Source of the DNA: Echinostoma caproni | Lineage: Eukaryota; Platyhelminthes; Trematoda; Plagiorchiida; Echinostomatidae | DNA: 64,000 nt | Assembly (NCBI GenBank): GCA_900618425.1 | Contig: UZAN01039594.1 | Location: forward strand, 1-64,000 | Reading direction: 5' to 3' | Shown: positions 1-10,118 of the stretch, one piece after another | How positions within the stretch are numbered: the first letter of the stretch is position 1 | Layout: each line of letters begins with the position of its first letter | The notes under the pieces: generated by a model | What the model was told of the DNA's origin: nothing | The model's input: only the letters and a program-made list of their open reading frames with translations | Database searches by the model: none | Made by a program: the position numbers and the translations under genes

Positions 1-80
1 TTGGCATTAGTAAACAGCACCCAAATTCCTCAACGTTTACGAGCTGAGGTTATCCCGTTTAACTCCTAGTGCGGTGATTC
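1..80 (+). repeat. Left arm of a long inverted repeat
   Basis: Bases 1-60 are identical (60/60) to the reverse complement of 3174-3233, and similarity fades by about base 80. The repeat may extend left of the window. The arm reads open as LALVNSTQIPQRLRAEVIP in both copies, which may mean it derives from a coding region of a mobile element. Confidence 0.85.
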
Positions 81-417
81 TACCAAACCTGTCTTGGGAT
101 TACGTGTCAAAATTTGCTCTGATAGAAACGGTCTGAAATTTCCGCTAGGCCCGATGTGCCCCTGAATGTAGTCCCCGAAGATGCGTAATGATACCATCAA
201 AGCACAGATCCTCTCCCTCTCCACTTTCTATATTTGTTATATCCAGCATAAACGTGTATCGAAATTAAAAAAACTATTTTGCTCCGTCATGAAATATTCT
301 ACGTTACGTAGTGTATGAATCAAAATATCCGATAAAGACGCCTTTACCGCGTTTTTTGCGGTTAGTGGCTTCGAACTCACCTACAAAACGTCCTACTTAC
401 AAATGTAGTTAGGTTTA

Positions 418-420
<3 letters not shown>

Positions 421-467
<47 letters not shown>
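421..467. repeat. (GT)n microsatellite
   Basis: About 23 uninterrupted GT units. Frames rich in His-Thr or Val-Cys across it are artefacts of the repeat. Confidence 0.98.
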
Positions 468-471
<4 letters not shown>

Positions 472-2189
472 TACTCGTTTGTGTACTGTGTGTGTGATGC
501 ACATGATTGGTCATAATCAGGGAAGACCAAGGGTAAACGGCATACGCTTTTGGACACAATGTGTAGTTTGTTGTAAGCGATCGATAATGCCTCCAATAGC
601 CTTAATCAATGTTTGTCATATNCCGAGAACGGGTTCGCAAGTTATACCTCGTGAGAGCTTTCAACCAAGTCGCGTGCGATGGCCGAAGTCGGTCCACGTG
701 ATGCAGTCAGAATATGTGGTGTAGGCTGAGATACAGAGTGTTCGGTCATTCATTCGCAGTGATCGGTGGGTTCTACCAATGTATGCTTCATTGCAGCTGC
801 AACAGTAGGTGTCAGTGCAATGAGAGGTAGACTCGATTGGGTGACTATCTTTGAATGGGAGTGGGGGAGACGCCCTGTGATCGGATGGAGACGTAAGGTG
901 GCATCATGGTAGGTTTTCTGTAAAGCGTTTTTGATACGCTGTGTGATAAACTGCATTGTTGACTCCCTTCTTCATGGTCAAGAGATGTGAATACTCTTTT
1001 ACGACACCCGATGGATAGTGGATTGAGTCTGATTTCTTGTCCGATTATGAAAAAGATCGAGAGATTCCGGATGGTTATTTTCCCATAACGCGCGCAAAAT
1101 ATTCTCCTGTTCGTTTAGTATTGTGTCCTCCGTGCATATTTTTCTCGCTCTATGGAACAACGTTCGAACCAGAGCTCTGTTGTGTTCCATTGGTGAGAAA
1201 CTGTTGAAGTGAAGATACTGTCCGGAACAAGTCTTCTTCCGGAAGATAGGTCGTTGGATGGATCCGTCAACTTTACGGGTTAGTAAGATATACAGGAAAG
1301 CTAAAAACATTTCCTTTTCTAATTCACGGTGTGCTGCGTTGAATTCATTCAACAATCACAGCCATATCATCAGGCTGATTGAGGATGATGGAGATATCAT
1401 CCACGTATATTTTATACGAAACGATTAACTTAATTGCATCATCATTCGATCATACACACAAACCTTACACAAACAAACGCACACATAAACATGATTGGAC
1501 CTATGTCAATAGCTTTCTTAATTCGTTTCATTCGTCTGTACTGTTCAATGTTCTACGTGCGCAACCGAATATTTTGGTTGGAATTGGCCGTTTACAATCT
1601 TTATGCTTGGAAATCTGTCGTGGGTGCCATTCACTGAGTGCCCTTGAATGCCTTAGTTAAAATAACATTTAATGTAACAGTTAAAAACATACATTCCGAG
1701 GTATCCAGGAAAGCATATTTAACGATAGTTTCTGAAGAGCCGAGTCAAAATGCTTTGGTTACATTGTGCTCCTTCTGATGATCACAAAAAATGGAAACTG
1801 AAAACGAATTGGTTACAAAACCAATAGAACTACGTGTAAAACCCGCTTTTGCGTATCCAGAGAGCCGTTTATCGTTTCTATTTGGTGTGACTACCGCAAA
1901 GTAATTCATCCAGCGAACACTAAGGTCAACTACTGCAACAGGACTCATTTCACATCCGCTTAGGTAATTGTTGAGCGTAGATGAAGGTTTTTGTGCATCC
2001 ACAATTAGATATTGACCCGGATGCATCACACAGGATGAAACGGACTCATTGATCACATCTGAGAATAGTTACCCTGGATTTGGCAAATCTCACGATATGA
2101 GTTATCTGTGCCACAGGTATGGTGTTTCACCGCACATCTAATCCAATTAGGCACAGCTTAAAAAATAATTGTGGATTACATCACACGTG
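468..2189. other. No gene recognised
   Basis: Short frames only, without family resemblance. One ambiguous base at 622. Confidence 0.45.
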
Positions 2190-2400
2190 CGCCCAATAAT
2201 CGGCCACAGCACGAAGCCCGCCAGAGTACGAGAGTCCTGTTACTCTCCTCTGGGATTTGATAGAGCCCAACAACGGCATACTATTTCTGGGGGGTTTCAG
2301 TTACCCAGAAGTTAACTGGGAGGACGAGACTGTCGCAAGAGAACTCTAGGTTGGTACAACTAAGGCGTATGCTCTCATACAACATATCCATCAATAAAAT
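2190..2400 (+). mobile_element. Non-LTR retrotransposon fragment, endonuclease domain
   Basis: One frame reads EYESPVTLLWDLIEPNNGIL, then FLGGFSYPEVNWEDETVA. This matches the GDFN-P-INW segment of the APE-type endonuclease of CR1/Jockey-like non-LTR elements, which nicks the target before reverse transcription. The conserved Asp and Asn of GDFN are Gly and Ser here, and stops occur on both sides (for example TAG near 2347), so it is dead. No reverse transcriptase follows; an inverted minisatellite does. Confidence 0.7.
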
Positions 2401-2451
2401 CGATGGAGAGAAGGGCAAACTGCCTCAAATCTCGATCTCGTGATAACTATA

Positions 2452-2694
2452 CCTTTTGCAAGTCAAGTAGTCTCCGTATCATTTCAAGATATCCTCGGAT
2501 TATTTCAAGCTATCGCGTTGACCTCACCGGTGCTGAAATGATTCCCGAACATCCGGAAATACTCCAGGGACGTCTTGAAATGCTACTGGGAGGACTTGAA
2601 ATAACCACCAGATATCTTGAAATAATGATCTGTCAACTTGAAATGATTCCCGGACATCTTTATATGATACTGGGACAACTTAACTTGCAAAAGG
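2452..2694. repeat. Inverted 21-bp minisatellite (2 units against 7 units)
   Basis: From 2534 to 2680 there are seven direct 21-base units, most beginning TGAAAT (starts at 2534, 2555, 2576, 2597, 2618, 2639, 2660). The left part, 2452-2507, is an imperfect reverse complement of 2640-2694 (roughly 78% by eye). The outer ends CCTTTTGCAAG and CTTGCAAAAGG are perfect complements. The 21-base period gives a heptad-like peptide pattern (EMIPEHP, EILQGRL, EMLLGGL...) in the ATG frame 2403-2831. That frame is probably a by-product of the repeat, although it is open for 142 codons. Confidence 0.85.
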
Positions 2695-3153
2695 TAAAGA
2701 ATCCCAACAGAGGTAGAAAATCTAGAGGTATCAGGACGGATTGGAGTGACAATGGGTCTAAGTGGGCTGGCCGTGCACATCAAACATCCGCTCAAATGGT
2801 GTCGAATAAGCCTAAAAGAACTTCAAAATAAAATGGACAAGAAACAAGCACTGGTTCAATCTATTTCATCAAAAGACCAAACGTTTCTCAAAAATGGGAT
2901 ATAAAAATTACCCTAACGCAGGAAGGAAATCGTTATGAGGATTGGCAATGATATTATTTGATAAAACCCATTAAAGGTAGGAAAAATTGCTACTTCGATT
3001 TATTTCAAAATCGAAAAGAATTTTCCGGTAAACCGGATGTATATCTGACATAAAAATATCACAACTTCATACCAATATGATGGAATGAAAACAGCAAAAA
3101 CATGGTAAGTGAGTAGGACAGATAAATTTACTTCGAACATGAGAGTTTCACTA

Positions 3154-3233
3154 GGACTCCTGCACTGGGAGTCAAACGGGATAACCTCAGCTCGTAAACG
3201 TTGAGGAATTTGGGTGCTGTTTACTAATGCCAA
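3154..3233 (-). repeat. Right arm of the long inverted repeat
   Basis: Reverse-complement copy of 1-80. The outer ends of the pair read TTGG...CCAA. The pair encloses about 3.1 kb containing a GT repeat, an endonuclease fragment and a minisatellite, but no recognisable transposase. Confidence 0.85.
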
Positions 3234-6200
3234 TTTGTCTGAGGGTAACGTCTCGTTGTTTGCATTCCAAAGGTGTACCGTTTCCATATATGTAACGAAT
3301 CATTGATGCATATGTACCGAGATCCTGAAAGACTAAAAATGCATTCTAAACATTTGGTGATGTTCGGATAATGCATAGTTTGGATTGGGAACGTTGACAT
3401 CTGTCATGAACTGTGAGAAACTGAGGTGAGTTTCAGAGAATGGGGGTTTACCTAGTCTGACAAACAAGTACTGCTGTAACGATGAACATTGGCAACAAAT
3501 GTGGAAGAACTACACTTCTATGAAAGGCTTTAAAGCTATTGGACTAAGGGATAGAAATTGCTGTGTTTATTTTTATTTTCTACATTATCGCGAACAGCCT
3601 CTGAATCACAACAAGCTTGTGGTGGGAATACGAAACGAGTGAAACGTCTGGAAACGAAGGAATCGAGTGACAGAATCAGGAGTGGTAGAAATTGTGAGTT
3701 CCGGCAGACTGTGGCAGTTATGTAAGCAAATAACTTCGAGGACCAGGAAACGTTTATCATTGTGGACTAGCTTGAGTTCGGAGAAGAACGTGGGAGTAGA
3801 ATTTACGCGTCTGATAGAGGCAGTAAATTGGGGTAATTCCACGGATTGAACGGATTAGGAAGAACGATCAGCATTGCAGGTGTGTGGACACATCAACCAG
3901 AACAGAGTGTGGATGTTCCAATGAACAAGTACAACTTGGTGTTTGAGGACCGACTGTGTAAGTCAATGTTGTGGAAAATGAAACATTTCCACAATCGAAT
4001 CACCCCGATGGCAGCCGGTGAAACATCATAGTGTGAACGGTAATGACGAAGTCAAATGAACTCATAACTGTCCACACCATGTGATCTCTCCATTGCTCGT
4101 TATCCTTGCCCACTTGCGTTCCGACCTCATGGCACAAAATGATCTATAGAAGTTCTCACCCACAGTGTTTGTTCGGACTGTTAGGCGTTCAGTTTTTACC
4201 TTCAGCCGGACAAACTGTTATTGAAATGGTCACTCAACCTGTGGCGTATATGTTTTTAGTCTGAATGAAACGCGTCTCCAATGAGCAGAGAAATTCACTG
4301 CGTCAGTAAATGCGGATCAAAGAGAGACAGGAGGCTGGTGAGACAATAGATTTCGCGTAACAATAATTCAGTCGTTTATAAAAAGAATGTTGAAAATGTT
4401 CAGTATGAATAAACATCGAGTGTTGTATCCGAGGAATTTCACAATTCATTTTGCTCCTCTTGGTTCATCTTGGGCTGTTGGAATGAGGAGTGAATTGGGA
4501 CCCATGTTGTGTTGCCCCTGCAAAAACAAATGTTCTAAAACCGAATGATCCGCTTAGCCGGTTGACCTGGCTATTGCGAAACCTAGGAGAACTGGATTAT
4601 ACGAGATGGGAACACTGGTGCTGGTCCATCTTCCTAATTTTCAAAACAATTATGTTAATCTTCAATCACAAAACCTGACCGTTGACGGTATCAGGCCAAG
4701 ATAGTAGTGGAATAACTGCATTCGATCGTGTGGTATTCAGTTTGCATGAGATCATTGATGAACACAAGAGATCAAGCAATGTGGTGTGATGGCATCTGAT
4801 ATGAGGAGAATAATTTTACCTCTAGAACGTGTTTTGTGTTTTGCAAAACAATAACGAACTCCGATCATAGCCCCTTGATCATTTCAGTCACCAGTCACAC
4901 AGCTCGTTGTTGACGTTAAAACCTTCCAGATCGAAATCAGAGTTTCGAATCGAACGTGAACAGGAAGCGTCACATATTGAACTCCGATGAGTTGCATGTC
5001 AAGGTGCAGTTTTATCACTTGCAAACATCGGTTGATTTTTTGTAATGGAACAACGATTGGATTTAGTTTGTTTAGGAGTCTAACTTGGGCCGCGCTCGAC
5101 CGATGAAATATGATCAGGTAAACAAGATTCAATTTTTTCTGCGATTCGATCCTGTGCCCGGTGTCGACCAGATGACCCAGGTTTGATACATGGCCGGGTT
5201 TTCCTTGGCTTACGGATCTCTGTTGGTGCTTCCTAACGCTTTGAGATAAACTTCTTATCATTAGACACATTTAAGACTGCCCATTGACGCAGTTAAAAAA
5301 ATTGATGAGTTTGGATGAGACCAGTTTTGTCAGTTTGTCGTAAATTGCATTCACATCACCCAGGGAGTTAGACAATGTTAACATAAGTGTGGATGCGTAA
5401 AAGGTAAAATTCAAAACCACTCTCAGTGACTGCACCAGTCTAAGTGCATAAGTTCCCCTTAAATGGGATCTCTATGAATGGTTATTTCTTGGGAATAAAG
5501 ATTGGGTTCAACACCTCATCCGGAATTAGCTGAGCATTCTTAGCAATGTACGTTTCCGGATAACTGTTGTCCTCAGAGGCGTTTGTCGAATGGAGCGTAG
5601 GTCTGCATCTAATACATATGCTGAATAAACCTTTCGGGCTCTGAAGACTATATGGACACCGGACTAGATTACGTTTGTATTTCACGCGAACAAAATTATG
5701 GAATTTGGTATATATCAGGAGAAGTCCAACATTCTCTTGAAAATTCTCATGCTATGAATCAGAAATGGATTGGGATCAGTCTCGACCGTGTGAACGTGTC
5801 TGTGTTTTCTCGATGGTACTGGATAAGTGGCCGTAAGAGTAAAAGTACAGAGTACTAAAACCTGATTTCTGGCTAGTCCTCGATCGCCGCCAACGTTTCT
5901 CCCGTTCCGGACAATTGTCTAGACCTTAAGCAACCCGAAAAATTTCACACGTTTTCTTCCTTACTCGACCAAGTTTTAGCTGGCGATACCAATAAAGGCT
6001 CGTACTGTTTCCAACTTTCTTTCCACTGGAATCGTTAGGATGCGCATCGTAAGATCAGGTTCTGTGATAGTTCGGCAAGCCACAACAGTAGGTTTACCAC
6101 TCTCTGGTTTATTTATGGGACTCTGTCTTTTCTCGGATCCATCCTGTCTCTCTCCTTTGCACGGTTACATCCATAAAGGCCAATATCTTGTTGGTTCCAA

Positions 6201-7703
6201 CCTATCCGGTGAATTTCAGTGATCCATGTGATAAGTTAAACGATTGCAGTGACCAGTGGATACTATTTTCGCGATTGGTCACACAGAAGCTGTCATCTAC
6301 TGTAACTTTTTAATCGTCTATTATTTGAGCTCAGCGTGTACCTTTCTAGTTTAATCCTGGAGACTTGAGACAGCGACGAACCGAGTGCGGATCCCAAGAT
6401 GATCCCGTCTATCTGGTTGCAGTCAACATAAACCGGATTCTACTTGTGTAGCCTAATACCTGTTCCTTCAGAGTGGTGAGCGAAATAGCGCCGTTTACAT
6501 TCAGCGTTTCTATTTGAATACAGATAAATTGTATTGTTTCCATCAGGCGTCTTACATTGGTGAATAGTGAGATTACATTCAGGGAAACCTTGTCTTTTTC
6601 ACACCCAGGACTTCCGACTTTGCTACAAACTGGAAACTGTCTTAGGAACTGTGCGTGGTGATTCTACGTTGAACGGCTTCTAGTAATTCGATTAACCACG
6701 GTGCCGTTTTGTGAAATCGTGAATTCGACATTGGTATAATAGGTAGAATTGCAACTCTTTGATAATGAATCTTAAGGAGTTTGGATTTGGGGAATTGAAA
6801 CTACACTCAGGTCCGGAGTGCCCATATCAGCTTTTGTGTTTTCGTTGTATTTGGAAGAACTGGAGATGTGGATTATGATCGGAATTATAAAAGGAATCAA
6901 TCAATCAATTTTTATCCATTTTATGCTGTTCAGGCAATAACCGATATATTTACTTACTTGGAGACACAGCTCTCAATGTCTAAACTTTGTCAACCATTTG
7001 TATTACTCCCCGGTAATGCAAGTGATTTTCCGTTTTGGTGTAATTTTACACTTTGAAGCTCGATTTTATAGGTATGGAACATTTACTTTGCTACCCAGAA
7101 ACAACAATCGTCTTTTTACACTTAAGAATAAACCCTAGGACCGCGGTTTCCGGGTAGATGATCTTCCCTCTGACAAGGCAAGAAAGAAATGCAGGCCGAG
7201 CTGTTGTATGACGCAGCGAAAGTCACCAGAGTGCTCATGGTGGCCGTAAATAGTTTCCGTTGGTGTATGCTTTTGTACCTTTGTACACAATTCGTGTTTG
7301 TGCGGATGAAACACAACTGAGCGTGTTTCCCTCATCAACCCCGAAGCATGTAATTTATTTCCAGCAGGCTCCAGGGAATTTTAGGTTGAGTAAATTATAG
7401 TGCAAAATACGGGCACATAGGACGATATTTAAAGTGTTTGGGGAGTGGATGTCTGTTTGGAGGAATAAATCGCAAAATGTATGAAGCGTGTACGACGAAC
7501 AATTGGCCGAGGATGCATGACAGAAACAATCCACTGAGCAAATCCCCAGATTTCTAAACTTAAGTGAAAGAAACCCGACGGAGTATTCACGAGTGATGTG
7601 TAGCCTGTCTTGAATGATATAACAAACTATTAGGATATTTTTATCCAATACTTATTTGGAATTATTTATTTGATTTAACTGACCAAATTCATTCTTATTG
7701 CAA
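3234..7703. other. No gene recognised
   Basis: About 4.5 kb with only short frames lacking family resemblance on either strand. Confidence 0.45.
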
Positions 7704-7725
7704 CTATATATATATATATATATAT
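7704..7725. repeat. (AT)n microsatellite
   Basis: About 11 AT units, 0.2 kb from the 3' end of a non-LTR retrotransposon fragment. Confidence 0.95.
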
Positions 7726-7929
7726 GTAAATTTAGCTTCCAGATTTGACATATACAGTGAAGACAAACTGCGCACCCTCGTTAATTACGTAAGGGGATGA
7801 TGGCCTGATCGATTACTTGTAATGGGATCCGAATATTCGAATGATCCCTTGGAGATGCGTTTGGAAATGGCGAAAAGTATTGGGTTACTGTTTGATTAAC
7901 TGTTGACTAACCACTTTATTAGCTGCATC

Positions 7930-8254
7930 AACCTTAACTTGACTTGACTTGAAAACTAATTACTTCGGCTCATTGGACAAGAAACGTTTGAAGACCGCCA
8001 CTGTTATGCAGCTGATGCATTTCTCCGGTATTCTATTCCATAAAGGTACGATGCGGTGCCTAAAGAACCCGTTCCACACTTTCTGTTTGGAGTGTTCCTT
8101 TTAAATCAAGGGCCTTGCACAATGGAGCGAACGTCACTGATGCCCTACAACAATAAAACAGGGGCCCCAGAACTGAACCCCGTGGTAATCCACCCGCAAT
8201 CTTCTTCTTCATTTTATATTCAACACACTGTTTGTAACGTGGGACTATTCTCAT
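7930..8254 (-). mobile_element. 3' end of a CR1/Jockey-like non-LTR retrotransposon (fragment)
   Basis: On the minus strand, GGLPRGSVLGPLF matches reverse-transcriptase motif B (GVPQGSVLGPLLF). It is followed by KALDLKGTLQ, then after a frameshift by HRIVPLWNRIPEKCI and AVFKRFLSNEPK, with a stop at 7960-7962. The W-N-S-L-P plus F-K motif is the usual C-terminal end of such polyproteins. The catalytic motif C and everything between motif B and the tail are missing, so it is internally deleted. Just past the stop lie three near-copies of CAAGT, like the short 3' tandem tails of CR1-type elements. Confidence 0.7.
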
Positions 8255-8255
8255 T

Positions 8256-8690
8256 TTGTTATGTTTAACAACAATAAATATTTCCCATTCGCCTTCTGCT
8301 GCAGGCCCAAATCATTTACCTCCAGCCCTCTTCAAATTTGGTGCTGCTTTCCTAGCTGTGACAATCAACTTCGTCGTAAAAAAATCTCTTTACACTTCCA
8401 CTATCCCTGACTATTGCAGACCGGTCGCAATCATACCAATCCCCAAAGAGTTTAACTCATCTTTTCTCTCCAAACGTTTTCAGCCCATAGCGTTACCCCC
8501 ATCAGCTCTGAAGGTGACAGAAAAGGCTGTCTTCAAACGCGTTCAGCAGTCTACAAACATTCCCAATGAACTTTTACAGTTTGCTTACAAGCTTAGTAGA
8601 TCCACCTGGGACACAGTCTTCACCTTTATTGATTTTATCACTATATGTGTTATGCTCATATTATGCATGCTTGAAGTTAACTAAAAATAT
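8256..8690 (+). mobile_element. Non-LTR retrotransposon reverse transcriptase, N-terminal half (fragment)
   Basis: The frame reads SPSAAGPNHLPPALF, SLYTSTIPDYCRPVAIIPIP, RFQPIALPPSALKVTEKAVF and LLQFAYKLSRSTWDTVF. These follow the order of the RT fingers in CR1-like elements (SPGPDGIPP, WR-A-V-PI-K, YRPISL, FAYR-RSTxDAV). It is open for about 140 codons without an ATG start. It begins directly beside the 5' end of the opposite-strand fragment at 7930-8254. The RT continues after an interruption, from about 8992. Confidence 0.75.
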
Positions 8691-8991
8691 CTAATAGGAT
8701 TGCACCCATCACTTGCACATTGACTTGTGTGCATGCAAACCCCTCCGTAAGAAGTCCAAACTTATCCCGTCTCGTATATCTGCATACACAAACTCTTTGG
8801 TACTCTACCTTGACCGATAAGGAAAGTTGTCGTTCTGAGCTTTTTAATGCAACTAGTAATTAACTAATATTTCACATCCCATTTTTCACCTTTTTTGATT
8901 AGAATTGCAAGGGTGGTCTATTTTTGACTGAAAGCTTATATATAACTCACTAGAGCTTGAATATAATACAATACAATACAATACAATACAA
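8691..8991. mobile_element. Probable insertion with ATACA-repeat tail inside the RT fragment
   Basis: In the family only about 15-25 residues separate the RSTxDAV segment from RT motif A. Here about 390 bases separate them. The extra stretch ends in five ATACA units (8965-8991), after which RT-like sequence resumes. This fits insertion of a small retroposed element with a pentanucleotide tail. I could not find a clear target-site duplication, so the boundaries are approximate. Confidence 0.45.
8965..8991. repeat. (ATACA)n microsatellite
   Basis: About five pentanucleotide units, probably the tail of an inserted element. Confidence 0.95.
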
Positions 8992-9430
8992 GTCTTTGAA
9001 AAGCTCCGTTAAGTCTGTTCAATGTGTTTTTCTGAACTACTCTGAAGCATTTGTTTCCATTCCTCTATTTAAAAACACAAAACCTGGAATCGTTTGAATA
9101 CCCCAAGCGATTGTTAGCTTGCAAATCCAACTATTTTACTGATAGAGTACAAACCATTACGTTGGAAAAGGCTTCATTTAAACCCTTAGTCAACAACTTC
9201 GGAGTTCTTCAAGGATCTGTGCTATCCACATACTGATTTTGCACGTATACTTATGATAGTCCTTGTGTTTCTCCTGCACGTATTTTGAAATGACGTCATG
9301 CCGTGCCGGCCCTTTTCTACCTACTCCGATCTATACTCCTTCAGCGACAATCTTGATCAAATTCTATCATTCTCCTCCGTTTCGAACTAACCCTAAACCC
9401 CACTAAGTATATTGAGTGTTGACATAGTTT
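8992..9430 (+). mobile_element. Non-LTR reverse transcriptase, catalytic half (decayed)
   Basis: FLNYSEAFVSIP matches motif A (F-D-S-AFD-IP) with both Asp changed, to Asn and Val. NYFTDRVQTITL and NNFGVLQGSVLS match the motif B region. Near 9340-9430 a decayed stretch reads LDQILSFSSVSN and LNPTKYIEC, which fits the sequence just after motif C. Stops and frameshifts separate these segments, so the protein is inactive. Confidence 0.7.
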
Positions 9431-10048
9431 TACTCGCTCTCCATGGCGTTTCGATCGAATGCACGAAAATCATCGTTTATAAGACAGTTCACATTGGGTT
9501 TGGGGACCACGTCGTGGTGACACCATTTTTTAACAGGATATAAAGATAGGTTGATAAATTATAAAATGACTCAAATAGTCAAATTAATCATTTTAAAATA
9601 GCGCAGTTGCAATGCAAGAAGAGTATGAACACGCATGCTAGAAGATAAAAACAGCAGTGTTTGCTTTGTAGCTGAGCTCCTGACCCACCCCGTGTAACAT
9701 GGATGAACCGTTCACACGTGAATGATGAGATCTTGGACGTGATTTGCTAAACGCTTTATTTACCAAGGACTAACAAAAACGTGATACTGAACTGAACTCC
9801 AGCCCATTGACTACACAACTTGGCAATTTTTTTCTATTATTTCGAGTATGGACTGATTAGTGGTGATAAAGTGAAATAGTGAAGAACGCTCTTGGATTCA
9901 ATTCGAGATCTAATGGGCTTTATTTGCTCTTGCTTATCTCACGTGTGTATGATGAACTTTGTGCTTTTCACTTCATTTTATTGAACATCAACGGCGATGT
10001 AAAGCAAAGGTTTTCAGACGGTATGTAGAAAATGGGATAAAAGGCAGG
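9431..10048. other. No gene recognised
   Basis: May include the 3' remainder of the retroelement; no clear boundary is visible. Confidence 0.35.
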
Positions 10049-10118
10049 AGGCGGTGATTAAACACACGTCCACCCCGAGGCTATAATTTGGTGACCTTGA
10101 CCACGTCCGCTCATGACA
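10049..10118 (-). repeat. tRNA-like dispersed repeat, copy 1 (degenerate)
   Basis: AACACACGTCC, CCCCGAGG and TATAATTTGGTGAC align with the copies at 56121 and 59171. The B-box-like part is more eroded than in those copies. A second B-box-like GGGTTCAATCC follows on the + strand near 10133. Confidence 0.5.

Noticed and set aside
377..724. Overlapping frames rich in His-Thr or Val-Cys
   Set aside because: They are translations of the GT microsatellite at 421-467.
920..940. A 17-base match (TTTTTGATACGCTGTGT) with 20660-20676
   Set aside because: One such match is expected by chance at this window size and flanks do not align.
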